From: Acholeplasmatales bacterium
Lineage (GTDB): Bacteria > Bacillota_I > Bacilli_A > Acholeplasmatales > Anaeroplasmataceae
NCBI GenBank assembly: GCA_016288675.1
Contig: JAEELC010000156.1
Span: forward strand, 1 to 6,489
Direction of reading: 5' to 3'
Length of the DNA: 6,489 nt
In this document: positions 1-5,696 of the stretch, one piece after another
Layout of the letters: every line of letters starts with the position of its first letter
Numbering within the stretch: the stretch's first letter is position 1
Notes under the pieces: model-generated
Databases searched by the model: none
What the model saw: only the letters and a program-made list of their open reading frames with translations
Told to the model about the DNA's origin: nothing
Position numbers and translations under genes: made by a program

Positions 1-81
1 AATCAGGTTGCTGAACCTGAAACTATGCATAAATACTGGAAAGATTGGATATTGATAGATAATCAAGGAAACATCGTTTAA
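1..81 (+). CDS. C-terminal end of an upstream protein (5' truncated)
   Basis: Frame 1 is open from the window edge and ends at TAA 79-81. Only 26 residues are visible, ending in KDWILIDNQGNIV. No motif is recognisable in this piece, so I cannot name the protein. The stop codon overlaps the start of the flippase gene by one base (TAATG), which is typical of translationally coupled genes in one operon. Its neighbour suggests a surface-polysaccharide assembly enzyme such as a transferase, but this is inference from position only. That the frame is real is supported by the overlap and by the lack of any separate promoter or gap before the flippase. Confidence 0.6.
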   Translation, partial: NQVAEPETMHKYWKDWILIDNQGNIV

Positions 82-1607
82 TGGGAAGAATTAAATCTGC
101 AACAAGAAATATAGCATTTGGATTTATTGGGCAGGCTGCTACGCTGATCTTGTCTTTTGCTTTACGTACCATTTTTATCATGCACTTAAGCGAAGACCTT
201 CTTGGCGTCAACAGCATGTACAGTAATATTCTTTCTCTCCTGAACATGGCTGAGCTTGGAATAGGAACAGCCCTTAACTTCAGCCTTTACGGTCCTGTAG
301 CAAGGGGTGAAAAAGAGAAGATCAAATCCTATATGCAGCTGTATCGCAAGGCTTATCGCGTGATCGCTACAGTTGTGGCAGTTGTAGGTCTTTTGCTGGT
401 ACCATTCCTTAAGTATCTTGCCAAGAACCCGGGAGATGTATCTGAGAGAGACCTCACACTTTATTACCTTATCTTCTTGTTTAATACAGTCAGCAGCTAC
501 TTTGTAGCCTACAAGTACAGCCTTGTAAATGCTGAGCAAAAGAACTACATTCAGACCAATATTTTAACTATTACCAAGATCGTTACAGTAAGTATTCAGA
601 TTGCAGTAGTAGTAATAACAGAGAACTTTTATCTGTTCCTTTTGACAGATGCGGCAGTGCAGCTGGTTCAGAAGGTATTTGTATCAATATATCTGGACAA
701 GAAGTATCCGCTTCTTAAGGAAAAGAACATCGAGCCTCTGGCTAAGGCAGAGAGCGATGAAGTCTGGAACAAAACCAAGGCCTTAGTTTTTCACAAGGTA
801 GGTGATGTGGCAAGACTTCAGACAGATGCCATTATCATTACTTCTTTTATCCAGGTAAAAATGGCTGGATATGTAGATAACTACAATCTGGTCCTTAACT
901 CAGTATCAAATTTTGTAAATATTATTTTTAACTCGGTTATTTCAAGCTTTGGAAATCTGATCGCCACAGAGTCCAAGCAAAAGCAGTATGAAATGTTCAA
1001 GGTTTACAGGTTCTTTGCATCCTGGATCTATGGATATTCCTGCGTGGGATTCATGATCCTTTTGACACCTCTTATCAGGATATGGATCGGCGATAAGTGG
1101 GTGCTGGTTCCAGCAGCGGTATACTGCATACTTACGGATTATTACTTCAAGGGCGACAGAATAGTCCTTAGTAACTACAAGACGGCAGCAGGTGTGTTCG
1201 AGCAGGATAAGTACCTGGCCCTCATTCAGGGAGCAGTTAACCTTGTATTATCAATTGCTCTTGTACAGACACCACTTGGAATCGTTGGTATCTACGTAGG
1301 AACTATCGTGTCAGGACTTATTGCAAATATCACCAAGCCTATAATCATCTACAGGGCCTGCTTTGATATGGACGCCAGCAGCTACTTTATTGATTCCTTT
1401 AAATATATAGCTAGTTTGCTGTTTGTACTTTTATCTTGTCACTTCATAAGTCTTAAAGTGCTGGCAAACTTAAATATATTTACTTTCCTGATCATGGCAG
1501 TGATCATTACAGTTGTCTTTAACGGAGTTTATTTTATTCTTTACGGCAGAAGTGAAGAGTTTAAATATCTTTTTGGCAAGTTGCGTGAGAAGTTGGTGAG
1601 GCATTGA
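81..1607 (+). CDS. Wzx-like polysaccharide flippase / oligosaccharide translocase (MOP superfamily)
   Basis: An integral membrane protein of 508 residues, the usual size for Wzx/RfbX-type transporters (COG2244). These flip lipid-linked oligosaccharide repeat units across the cytoplasmic membrane for capsule, exopolysaccharide or teichuronic-type polymers. About 12-14 hydrophobic helices can be seen (roughly residues 11-35, 44-65, 92-110, 127-150, 160-180, 182-204, 268-290, 312-336, 380-395, 400-420, 442-460 and 465-488), separated by short charged loops. The N-terminal stretch IAFGFIGQAATLILSFALRT and the middle segment with a TDAIII pattern near 248-253, an NYNLVLNSV pattern near 267-275 and FGNLIATE at 290-297 are typical of Firmicute members. 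The ATG at 81 overlaps the preceding stop. A weak AAGGA lies 11 bases upstream inside the previous gene, so translation probably depends on coupling. The exported polymer cannot be deduced. Confidence 0.85.
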   Translation: MGRIKSATRNIAFGFIGQAATLILSFALRTIFIMHLSEDLLGVNSMYSNILSLLNMAELGIGTALNFSLYGPVARGEKEKIKSYMQLYRKAYRVIATVVAVVGLLLVPFLKYLAKNPGDVSERDLTLYYLIFLFNTVSSYFVAYKYSLVNAEQKNYIQTNILTITKIVTVSIQIAVVVITENFYLFLLTDAAVQLVQKVFVSIYLDKKYPLLKEKNIEPLAKAESDEVWNKTKALVFHKVGDVARLQTDAIIITSFIQVKMAGYVDNYNLVLNSVSNFVNIIFNSVISSFGNLIATESKQKQYEMFKVYRFFASWIYGYSCVGFMILLTPLIRIWIGDKWVLVPAAVYCILTDYYFKGDRIVLSNYKTAAGVFEQDKYLALIQGAVNLVLSIALVQTPLGIVGIYVGTIVSGLIANITKPIIIYRACFDMDASSYFIDSFKYIASLLFVLLSCHFISLKVLANLNIFTFLIMAVIITVVFNGVYFILYGRSEEFKYLFGKLREKLVRH

Positions 1608-1609
1608 GA

Positions 1610-1629
1610 TTTGTGACTATGGTCACAAA
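1610..1629. promoter_or_regulatory. Perfect 8-bp dyad with a TGTGA-N6-TCACA core between flippase and hydrolase genes
   Basis: Arms TTTGTGAC (1610-1617) and GTCACAAA (1622-1629) are perfectly complementary around a 4-base centre TATG. The core TGTGA-N6-TCACA equals the consensus half-site arrangement of Crp/Fnr-family regulators. It is not followed by a T-run, so it is not an intrinsic terminator, and it ends 2 bases before the GAGGGAG ribosome binding site of the next gene. It could be an operator, or an mRNA hairpin that affects stability or access to the ribosome binding site. I see no convincing promoter just upstream. Confidence 0.45.
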
Positions 1630-1644
1630 AAGAGGGAGACTCGT

Positions 1645-2775
1645 ATGGAAAAAAGCTTCAATGAAATGTACCAGGAGATAGTAAAAAAGGCTGAATCTGA
1701 ACTTGATGACATTATGAATGTGTCGCTTATCGACAAGATGAAGGACACAGCCAAGAAAGTAATGGGAAGATCTGTAAGGACCAAGGACCCACTATTTTGG
1801 CCTTCAGGAATGCTGATGCTGGGACTTTTGTCTGCAGCAAAGGATAGGGTCATAAGACCTGAGATCATGGCCCACATTTCTGCTCATACAGACATGTGGC
1901 TTAGAGATTATGACGGCAAGATTGACTTTGTAGATGATGCTCTTGCTGGTTACTGCTTTGTAAAGAGCTATGAATATACACAGGAGGATAAGTACAAAGA
2001 GGCAGCTGATAAGATTGCTGACTTTATTGCCAAGACTCCAAGGGATAATGATGGCTCTGTTATCTACAATCCTGGCCGGGATTCAACAAATATCTTTGCT
2101 GATGGTGCAGGGCAGGTTTCTATGTTCATGGCGGCTTACGGCGAAGCTTTTGGAGATTCTGATATTTCTATTAGTGCTGGGGCAAGACTTAGCGCAGCCA
2201 AGCAGATCAAGAACTTTTATAATCATGGAATAGATAAGAGAACAGGACTTAACTACCACGGATACTCCATGGAAGAAGGTACCAAGAAGGGACTTCTTGG
2301 ATGGGGCAGAGCCTTTGGATGGCTTTTTATGGGTATTACTGAGGCAGCAGTTGTGCAGGCTAAGGCCAGCGTACAAGGTGCTCCTACCAAGGCAGAAGCC
2401 ATTGCTGAGGATATCGATGTAGTTGAGATATATAGAAATATCTGTGAGATTGCCCTTGATTACCAGAGATTTGATGGTGGTTGGAGCTGGCAGATGCAGG
2501 CTGTTGAAGGACATATCGATATGTCTGCAACTGGCATGATCGCATACTGTATCGCAAGAGGTGTTAACGCTGGAATCTTTGCAGATTCAGCGGTTCCACC
2601 ATTAAAAGAAAAACTTGCCAAAGCCCGCGATTGTATGATCGCTCACACCAAGGATGGCGACGTCCTTGACGCCCTTAGTTCTTGCGACGACTTCGGCGTT
2701 CATTACCAGACCTACGGCGCATACCCATGGGGCCAGGGAGCTGTACTTGCAGCCCTTGCTGAAATTGGTGAATGA
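1645..2775 (+). CDS. GH88/GH105-like unsaturated uronyl (rhamnogalacturonyl-type) hydrolase
   Basis: A 376-residue protein with the (alpha/alpha)6-barrel pattern of the GH88/GH105 families (YteR/YesR, Pfam PF07470). These enzymes hydrate the double bond of a 4,5-unsaturated uronic acid at the non-reducing end of oligosaccharides left by polysaccharide lyases. Visible family signatures are an Asp pair at 97-98 and FADGAGQ at 151-157, whose D153 fits the catalytic Asp (Asp143 of YteR). Others are GLNYHG at 201-206, WGRAFGW at 220-226, SATGMIAY at 294-301 and a C-terminal WGQGAVLAALAEI. There is no signal peptide, so it should act in the cytoplasm on imported or recycled oligosaccharides. The ATG has GAGGGAG at 1632-1638. 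It lies 37 bases after the flippase in the same direction, hence probably one operon. The substrate (pectin fragment or own exopolysaccharide) is not determined. Confidence 0.82.
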   Translation: MEKSFNEMYQEIVKKAESELDDIMNVSLIDKMKDTAKKVMGRSVRTKDPLFWPSGMLMLGLLSAAKDRVIRPEIMAHISAHTDMWLRDYDGKIDFVDDALAGYCFVKSYEYTQEDKYKEAADKIADFIAKTPRDNDGSVIYNPGRDSTNIFADGAGQVSMFMAAYGEAFGDSDISISAGARLSAAKQIKNFYNHGIDKRTGLNYHGYSMEEGTKKGLLGWGRAFGWLFMGITEAAVVQAKASVQGAPTKAEAIAEDIDVVEIYRNICEIALDYQRFDGGWSWQMQAVEGHIDMSATGMIAYCIARGVNAGIFADSAVPPLKEKLAKARDCMIAHTKDGDVLDALSSCDDFGVHYQTYGAYPWGQGAVLAALAEIGE

Positions 2776-2780
2776 TTTTT

Positions 2781-2814
2781 GAGCCCTAGGGACGGAGGTT
2801 AGGGCTCATTTTTT
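2781..2814 (+). terminator. Intrinsic terminator after the hydrolase gene
   Basis: GAGCCCTA (2781-2788) pairs perfectly with TAGGGCTC (2800-2807), with an 11-base loop, followed by A and six T (2809-2814). It starts 5 bases after the TGA stop at 2773-2775. Most of the stem lies inside the first 33-bp repeat copy. Confidence 0.75.
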
Positions 2815-2850
2815 GAACCTAGGGGACGGGGTTAGTGGTCCATTTTTGAA
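2785..2850. repeat. Two tandem copies of a 33-bp GGGACGG-type repeat
   Basis: Copy A is 2785-2817 and copy B is 2818-2850, directly abutting and both 33 bp. Both begin CCTAGGG, contain ACGG followed by GGTTAG, and end in CATTTTT(T)GAA. They differ by a few substitutions and compensating single-base indels. Copy A with three upstream bases forms a perfect terminator hairpin. Copy B keeps only a 4-bp GGAC/GTCC stem (2824-2827 with 2838-2841) before a T5 run. The GGGGACGG...GGTCC core resembles dispersed REP-like elements in clostridial genomes, as far as I recall. That link is inference. Confidence 0.7.
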
Positions 2851-2859
2851 GATGCTCTT

Positions 2860-2886
2860 GAGCTCTGCAAAAGCAGGGCTCTTTTT
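2860..2886 (+). terminator. Second intrinsic terminator of the polysaccharide unit
   Basis: GAGCTCTGC (2860-2868) pairs with GCAGGGCTC (2873-2881) with one G-U pair and an AAAA loop, followed by TTTTT (2882-2886). This is the stronger of the hairpins after the hydrolase gene, and it lies just before the promoter of the next gene. Confidence 0.85.
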
Positions 2887-2890
2887 GTTG

Positions 2891-2919
2891 TTGCACATGA
2901 AATAGTATTGTGATATATT
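2891..2919 (+). promoter_or_regulatory. Sigma-A promoter of the small gene at 3004
   Basis: A -35 box TTGCAC (2891-2896) and a -10 box TATATT (2914-2919) are separated by 17 bases, and TGA at 2911-2913 gives an extended -10 element. The start of transcription is expected near 2926, leaving a leader of about 78 bases. It begins 5 bases after the preceding terminator's T-run. Confidence 0.65.
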
Positions 2920-2942
2920 ATATGTAGTAATCAATACTACAT
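2903..2942. promoter_or_regulatory. Palindromic operator candidates over the -10 and start site
   Basis: ATGTAGTA (2922-2929) and TACTACAT (2935-2942) form a perfect 8-bp dyad around ATCAA, centred close to the predicted transcription start. A further TAGTATTG (2903-2910), inside the -35/-10 spacer, is a perfect inverted partner of CAATACTA (2932-2939). Three TAGTAWT-type half-sites therefore surround the promoter, as expected for a repressor that blocks RNA polymerase. Half-sites of this kind recall BlaI/MecI-type boxes, but the arm order is reversed, so I do not assign a family. Confidence 0.5.
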
Positions 2943-3003
2943 GAAATGATTTATAAAACAACATTCAATATATCGATACTTTTCGTACGCAATGGAGGAG
3001 ACT

Positions 3004-3261
3004 ATGAACGCAAAGGAACTTCAGAAATACTTTAAAGAACATCTCGTACCATCCAAACTTTACAAGATTGGAGGCGCGCATAAGAACAGAATATGTCTTG
3101 CAAAGACTGAAAATGGCTGGTCTGTTTTCTTCCAGGACAAGAAAGAAAAAATTGGGGTAATGAATTTTGTTGATGAGGCTTCAGCTTGCAACTCCATGAA
3201 GGACGAGCTTAGAAAGCTTATGGAGCAGATGTATGGAGTAACATGGGCTCCTGCAAGATAA
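3004..3261 (+). CDS. Small uncharacterised protein, possibly with an immunity-protein-like fold
   Basis: A soluble 85-residue protein without signal peptide or membrane segment. I chose ATG 3004 because GGAGGAG (2994-3000) lies just before it. The in-frame ATG at 2992 has no ribosome binding site and overlaps this one. The protein starts with an amphipathic helix (NAKELQKYFKEHL). Two likely beta strands follow (RICLAKTENG and WSVFFQDKK), then a turn and a charged C-terminal helix (ACNSMKDELRKLMEQMYG). The pattern of an aromatic strand, an F-x-x-E-x-x-AC motif and a helix recalls small Imm59-type immunity proteins in this group of bacteria. The resemblance is weak and no toxin gene is adjacent. 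The gene stands alone between its own promoter and a strong terminator. Function unknown. Confidence 0.75.
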   Translation: MNAKELQKYFKEHLVPSKLYKIGGAHKNRICLAKTENGWSVFFQDKKEKIGVMNFVDEASACNSMKDELRKLMEQMYGVTWAPAR

Positions 3262-3275
3262 AGATTAAAAATAAT

Positions 3276-3308
3276 ACCTCTGTCTTATTAAAGACAGAGG
3301 TTCTTTTT
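3276..3308. terminator. Bidirectional terminator between convergent genes
   Basis: ACCTCTGTCTT (3276-3286) and AAGACAGAGGT (3291-3301) form a perfect 11-bp stem with loop ATTA. On the + strand it is followed by TCTTTTT (3302-3308) and ends the small gene. On the - strand the stem is followed by ATTATTTTTAA, so it can also end the MerR operon, whose stop codon is at 3307-3309. Confidence 0.88.
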
Positions 3309-4041
3309 ATTTGCCGCAATATATCTTTATTGCCTGATATGTAAATGCACCGGTTCCTTTACCGCCAGCTTTGTCGATGTTCTCAGTAAATTCTCCGCCA
3401 CCATCATAGACTTTTCCAAGACTATACAGTATGTCGTTTGTACATGTGTAAAGATTGTCAGTTATATAATCCTTCATTTTCTGAACAAGCTCTTGCGCCT
3501 CATCGCAAGCAGGATCCAAATCTTTGAGCTTACCCATTTCCACAAAAAGCTTCATGAAGTTTTCCATGACCAAGTTGTCATGCTCTTTTGTCCAGCCCTT
3601 AGTCTTTTTAGCGTATTCTTTATACTGAGGAGTCTGCTGCCACTGCTCTTTAGCTCTTTTACTATATTCATCGAGCTTGCTAGAATCGAACACAGAAAAA
3701 TCAAGCTTTGCATGCTTAAAGCCGATAGTCTGCATTGTTCTAGCTACCGTGATAAGGTTTTCTATATGCTCTTTCTTTAGTTGTAAGAGCTTTATCTGCT
3801 GATCAAGAGCTTTATTCCTATCAAAATCTGCGCTGTTTACTATAGCCTGGATGTCCTTTAGTGGGAATTCAAGCTCCTTAAAAAACATGATCTGCTGCAG
3901 TTTTTGAAGTTCTGCCTCGTCGTATAGTCTGTATTTTGCATCTGTATACTTTGCAGGCTTTAACAGGCCTATTTTGTCATAATATTGAAGCGTCCTGACG
4001 CTTACTCCAGAGAGCTTGCTGACTTCATGTACTGTCATCAT
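3307..4041 (-). CDS. MerR-family regulator with C-terminal TipAS drug-sensing domain
   Basis: A 244-residue transcription activator of the TipAL/Mta type. The N-terminal winged helix-turn-helix is clear (residues 3-45: VHEVSKLSGVSVRTLQYYDK, then the wing YRLYDEAEL). It is followed by a dimerisation coiled coil at about 77-105. A TipAS ligand-binding domain follows at about 125-242 (QWQQTPQYKEYAKKTKGW, FTYQAIKIYCGK), with a Cys third from the end. Such regulators twist a promoter with an overlong spacer into an active form when a small hydrophobic or antibiotic-like molecule binds. The ATG at 4041 overlaps the protease stop by 4 bases (ATGA), so the two genes are coupled. GGAGG lies 10 bases upstream (4052-4056). 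A second ATG at 4038 is possible but further from it. The likely target is its own operon, because a dyad in a 19-bp spacer precedes the protease gene. Confidence 0.9.
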   Translation of the reverse strand: MMTVHEVSKLSGVSVRTLQYYDKIGLLKPAKYTDAKYRLYDEAELQKLQQIMFFKELEFPLKDIQAIVNSADFDRNKALDQQIKLLQLKKEHIENLITVARTMQTIGFKHAKLDFSVFDSSKLDEYSKRAKEQWQQTPQYKEYAKKTKGWTKEHDNLVMENFMKLFVEMGKLKDLDPACDEAQELVQKMKDYITDNLYTCTNDILYSLGKVYDGGGEFTENIDKAGGKGTGAFTYQAIKIYCGK

Positions 4042-4943
4042 GTCCAGAAATCCTCCACTTCGTCTAGTATTTCTTTGGCTGGGAGTATTGTGGCTTCTTC
4101 GATTGGAACCCTAGTCTTCTCAAGATAGTGCTTGATCAGATAATAACCAGTCGCGTAACCAGCACAATATGGAAGCCCTACCTTTGGGAACTGCTGAATC
4201 TCAGCCATTTCATCGCCGTAAAGGTATGATGTGATATTGTCAAAGCCAGTCACTTCAAGGCCATCGTGAATTATCTCTTTTATAAGTGGCATCAGCTCCA
4301 TATCTGTCTTGGTAACCCATGGGCCAAGGAACTCCTCACCAAATATAGTTGTTGCGTAGTTCTCAGCAAGGCCCTCACTTACGATCATCTCAGCAAGGTT
4401 GATGTCATTTGTCCACTTGACGAACTGATATCTCACGTTGTGGTTGGTCTCATGAGTCAGGGCAGAAGGGAGTCTTTTTATAGTCTCCTTTGATGGCACA
4501 AGCCATGCCATGATGTAGCCAGGAATTCCGCCATCTCCGCAGTAGCCTTCGTTCATAACTGTGTACGCATTAGTTGGATTAGCCAGGAAAAGAGAATACA
4601 GATAATCCGTTACTTTCAGTTCTATACCATGTTCTGTAAATCTTTTAAGTGCTGTCTCTATAGCGCTCTGGCAATCATCCCAGATCTTTTCATCAGATAA
4701 AAGAGCTATAGAACCCTCGCAGCTACTATCTACAGCTGAAGGTGGCATGAGACCCATCCTATTATTGGCCATGATAATGTCATATCCACCGGGATGTGTG
4801 GGCTTAAGTGGTATATGATAGCAATCCCACTTTCCCATAAATGGCATCATCATTTCATAGCGGTATATATCATCTTTTTTATCTTGCTCCGCCAGCATGA
4901 TCTTTGTGTAGATATCTGGCGAATAAACTCTGCTTACTTTCAT
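4038..4943 (-). CDS. DUF2268 predicted zinc-dependent protease (gluzincin-like)
   Basis: A soluble protein of 301 residues with the features of DUF2268 (PF10026), a family of predicted Zn metalloproteases that includes B. subtilis YjaZ. Counting from the longer ATG at 4949, the zinc motif HETNH is at 166-170 (H166, E167, H170) and SEGLAE at 191-196 offers a third, Glu, ligand. The family's C-terminal GYATGYYLIKHYL pattern is at 264-276. There is no signal peptide or membrane helix. I prefer the ATG at 4943 because AAGGAG (4950-4955) is 6 bases from it but abuts the ATG at 4949. It is the first gene of a two-gene operon with the MerR-TipAS regulator. Substrate and physiological role are unknown. 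Induction by a TipAS ligand suggests a response to a toxic small molecule, which is inference. Confidence 0.85.
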   Translation of the reverse strand: MKVSRVYSPDIYTKIMLAEQDKKDDIYRYEMMMPFMGKWDCYHIPLKPTHPGGYDIIMANNRMGLMPPSAVDSSCEGSIALLSDEKIWDDCQSAIETALKRFTEHGIELKVTDYLYSLFLANPTNAYTVMNEGYCGDGGIPGYIMAWLVPSKETIKRLPSALTHETNHNVRYQFVKWTNDINLAEMIVSEGLAENYATTIFGEEFLGPWVTKTDMELMPLIKEIIHDGLEVTGFDNITSYLYGDEMAEIQQFPKVGLPYCAGYATGYYLIKHYLEKTRVPIEEATILPAKEILDEVEDFWT

Positions 4944-4962
4944 AGTCATCTCCTTGAGTAAT

Positions 4963-4993
4963 AATATAAACTATTACGTAACGTCAGAGTCAA
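4963..4993 (-). promoter_or_regulatory. MerR-type promoter and operator of the protease/regulator operon
   Basis: Read on the - strand, TTGACT (4993-4988) and TATATT (4968-4963) are spaced by 19 bases, the length typical of MerR-activated promoters (normal is 17). The spacer and the end of the -35 box hold an imperfect dyad at 4970-4990: ACGT, T, ACGT at the centre (4976-4984) and ACT/AGT at the outer ends, with 8 of 10 base pairs symmetric. Transcription should start near 4956, giving a very short leader that begins at the AAGGAG site. Confidence 0.7.
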
Positions 4994-5013
4994 CACTTTT
5001 TGTAAAAGAAATT

Positions 5014-5043
5014 AAAAAGAGCCCTGCTTATACAGCAAGGCTC
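5014..5043 (-). terminator. Intrinsic terminator of the rubrerythrin gene
   Basis: On the - strand GAGCCTTGCT (5043-5034) pairs with AGCAGGGCTC (5028-5019) with one G-U pair and a 5-base loop, followed by TTTTT (5018-5014). It begins 15 bases after the rubrerythrin stop and separates that gene from the MerR-type promoter at 4993. Confidence 0.87.
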
Positions 5044-5057
5044 AAAATGAACAGATA

Positions 5058-5615
5058 TCAGTAATTCTCAGCTTTTCTCATGAAGTAAGCCTGAGGGTGA
5101 TTACATACCGGGCAGATTTCAGGAGCTTTAGGACCGATAACAATGTGGCCACAGTTAGAGCATTCCCAGATAGTGTCGCCATCGTCTGAGAAAACAAGAT
5201 TTCCTTCTACGCTAGCAAGGAGTTTTTTATATCGCTCTTCATGCATTTTTTCAATTTCGGCGACTTTCTCAAAGAGGATTGCTATATCGTTGAAGCCCTC
5301 TTCGCGAGCTTTTTTTGCAAAAGAAGGATACATTTCTTTCCATTCATAGCCTTCGCCATCGGCTGCTGTCTGGAGATTCTCTGCGGTGGTGCCAATTCCA
5401 GCAAGAATCTTGTACCAGAGTTTAGCATGCTCTTTTTCATTATTAGCAGTCTCTTCAAAGAGCTTACTGATCTGAACATAGCCATCTTTCTTGGCTTTAG
5501 AAGCAAAGTAGGTATACTTGTTTCTGGCTTCAGATTCACCAGCAAAAGCTGCAAGAAGGTTTTTTTCTGTTTCAGTGCCTTTTAGTTCGTTGGTTCTTGG
5601 TTCCAGATTTGCCAT
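5058..5615 (-). CDS. rbr: Rubrerythrin
   Basis: A cytoplasmic non-haem iron protein of 185 residues that reduces hydrogen peroxide to water with electrons from rubredoxin/NAD(P)H systems, a main peroxide defence in anaerobes. The N-terminal four-helix diiron domain carries all expected ligands: E27 in AFAGE, E60 and H63 (EKEH), E91 and E94 (YEWKEMYP), and E122 and H125 (EKMH). The C-terminal rubredoxin domain (about 149-180) has C152-x-x-C155 and C168-x-x-C171 for a single Fe(SCys)4 site. Length and domain order match the classical type. AAAGGAGA (5622-5629) is 6-7 bases from the ATG. The gene is monocistronic: it has its own promoter region upstream and a strong terminator downstream. Confidence 0.96.
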   Translation of the reverse strand: MANLEPRTNELKGTETEKNLLAAFAGESEARNKYTYFASKAKKDGYVQISKLFEETANNEKEHAKLWYKILAGIGTTAENLQTAADGEGYEWKEMYPSFAKKAREEGFNDIAILFEKVAEIEKMHEERYKKLLASVEGNLVFSDDGDTIWECSNCGHIVIGPKAPEICPVCNHPQAYFMRKAENY

Positions 5616-5636
5616 AAAAAATCTCCTTTCTACGTG

Positions 5637-5677
5637 AAAAAAGAATATTTAGCATATGCCAATCTGCATAAATATTC
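5637..5677 (-). promoter_or_regulatory. Long hairpin with U-run in the rubrerythrin leader
   Basis: On the - strand GAATATTTA (5677-5669) pairs perfectly with TAAATATTC (5651-5643). GCA/TGC can extend the stem after a one-base bulge, leaving a 10-base loop. Six T follow directly (5642-5637). The shape is that of an intrinsic terminator, but the stem is AT-rich and lies between the candidate promoter and the rubrerythrin ribosome binding site. It may be an attenuator, a leaky terminator for the upstream gene, or, as DNA, an operator dyad over the alternative promoter. Confidence 0.5.
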
Positions 5678-5696
5678 AAAAACTACCTGTAAGAAA

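Noticed and set aside
186..539. Antisense open frame of 117 codons inside the flippase gene
   Set aside because: It looks like a composition shadow of the real membrane-protein gene and shows no motif or translation signal.
2083..2514. Antisense open frame of 143 codons inside the hydrolase gene
   Set aside because: It has no ribosome binding site, no recognisable protein, and lies wholly opposite a well-supported GH88/GH105 gene.
2785..2850. CRISPR array
   Set aside because: The two 33-bp copies abut with no spacer, are degenerate, and fold as a terminator.
2992..3003. Longer start for the small gene (adds four residues)
   Set aside because: The bases after this ATG are themselves the GGAGGAG site of the ATG at 3004, and nothing upstream would serve as a ribosome binding site.
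2926..3003. Riboswitch in the leader of the small gene
   Set aside because: The leader is short and AT-rich, and contains only small palindromes (TATCGATA, CGTACG). No known riboswitch core is visible.
3004..4943. Toxin-immunity or defence island formed by the small protein and the predicted protease
   Set aside because: The genes are convergent, separated by a strong bidirectional terminator, and have unrelated promoters and operators.
5241..5585. Plus-strand open frame of 114 codons opposite rubrerythrin
   Set aside because: The rubrerythrin reading has all metal ligands. This frame is its Phe-rich mirror without a start signal.
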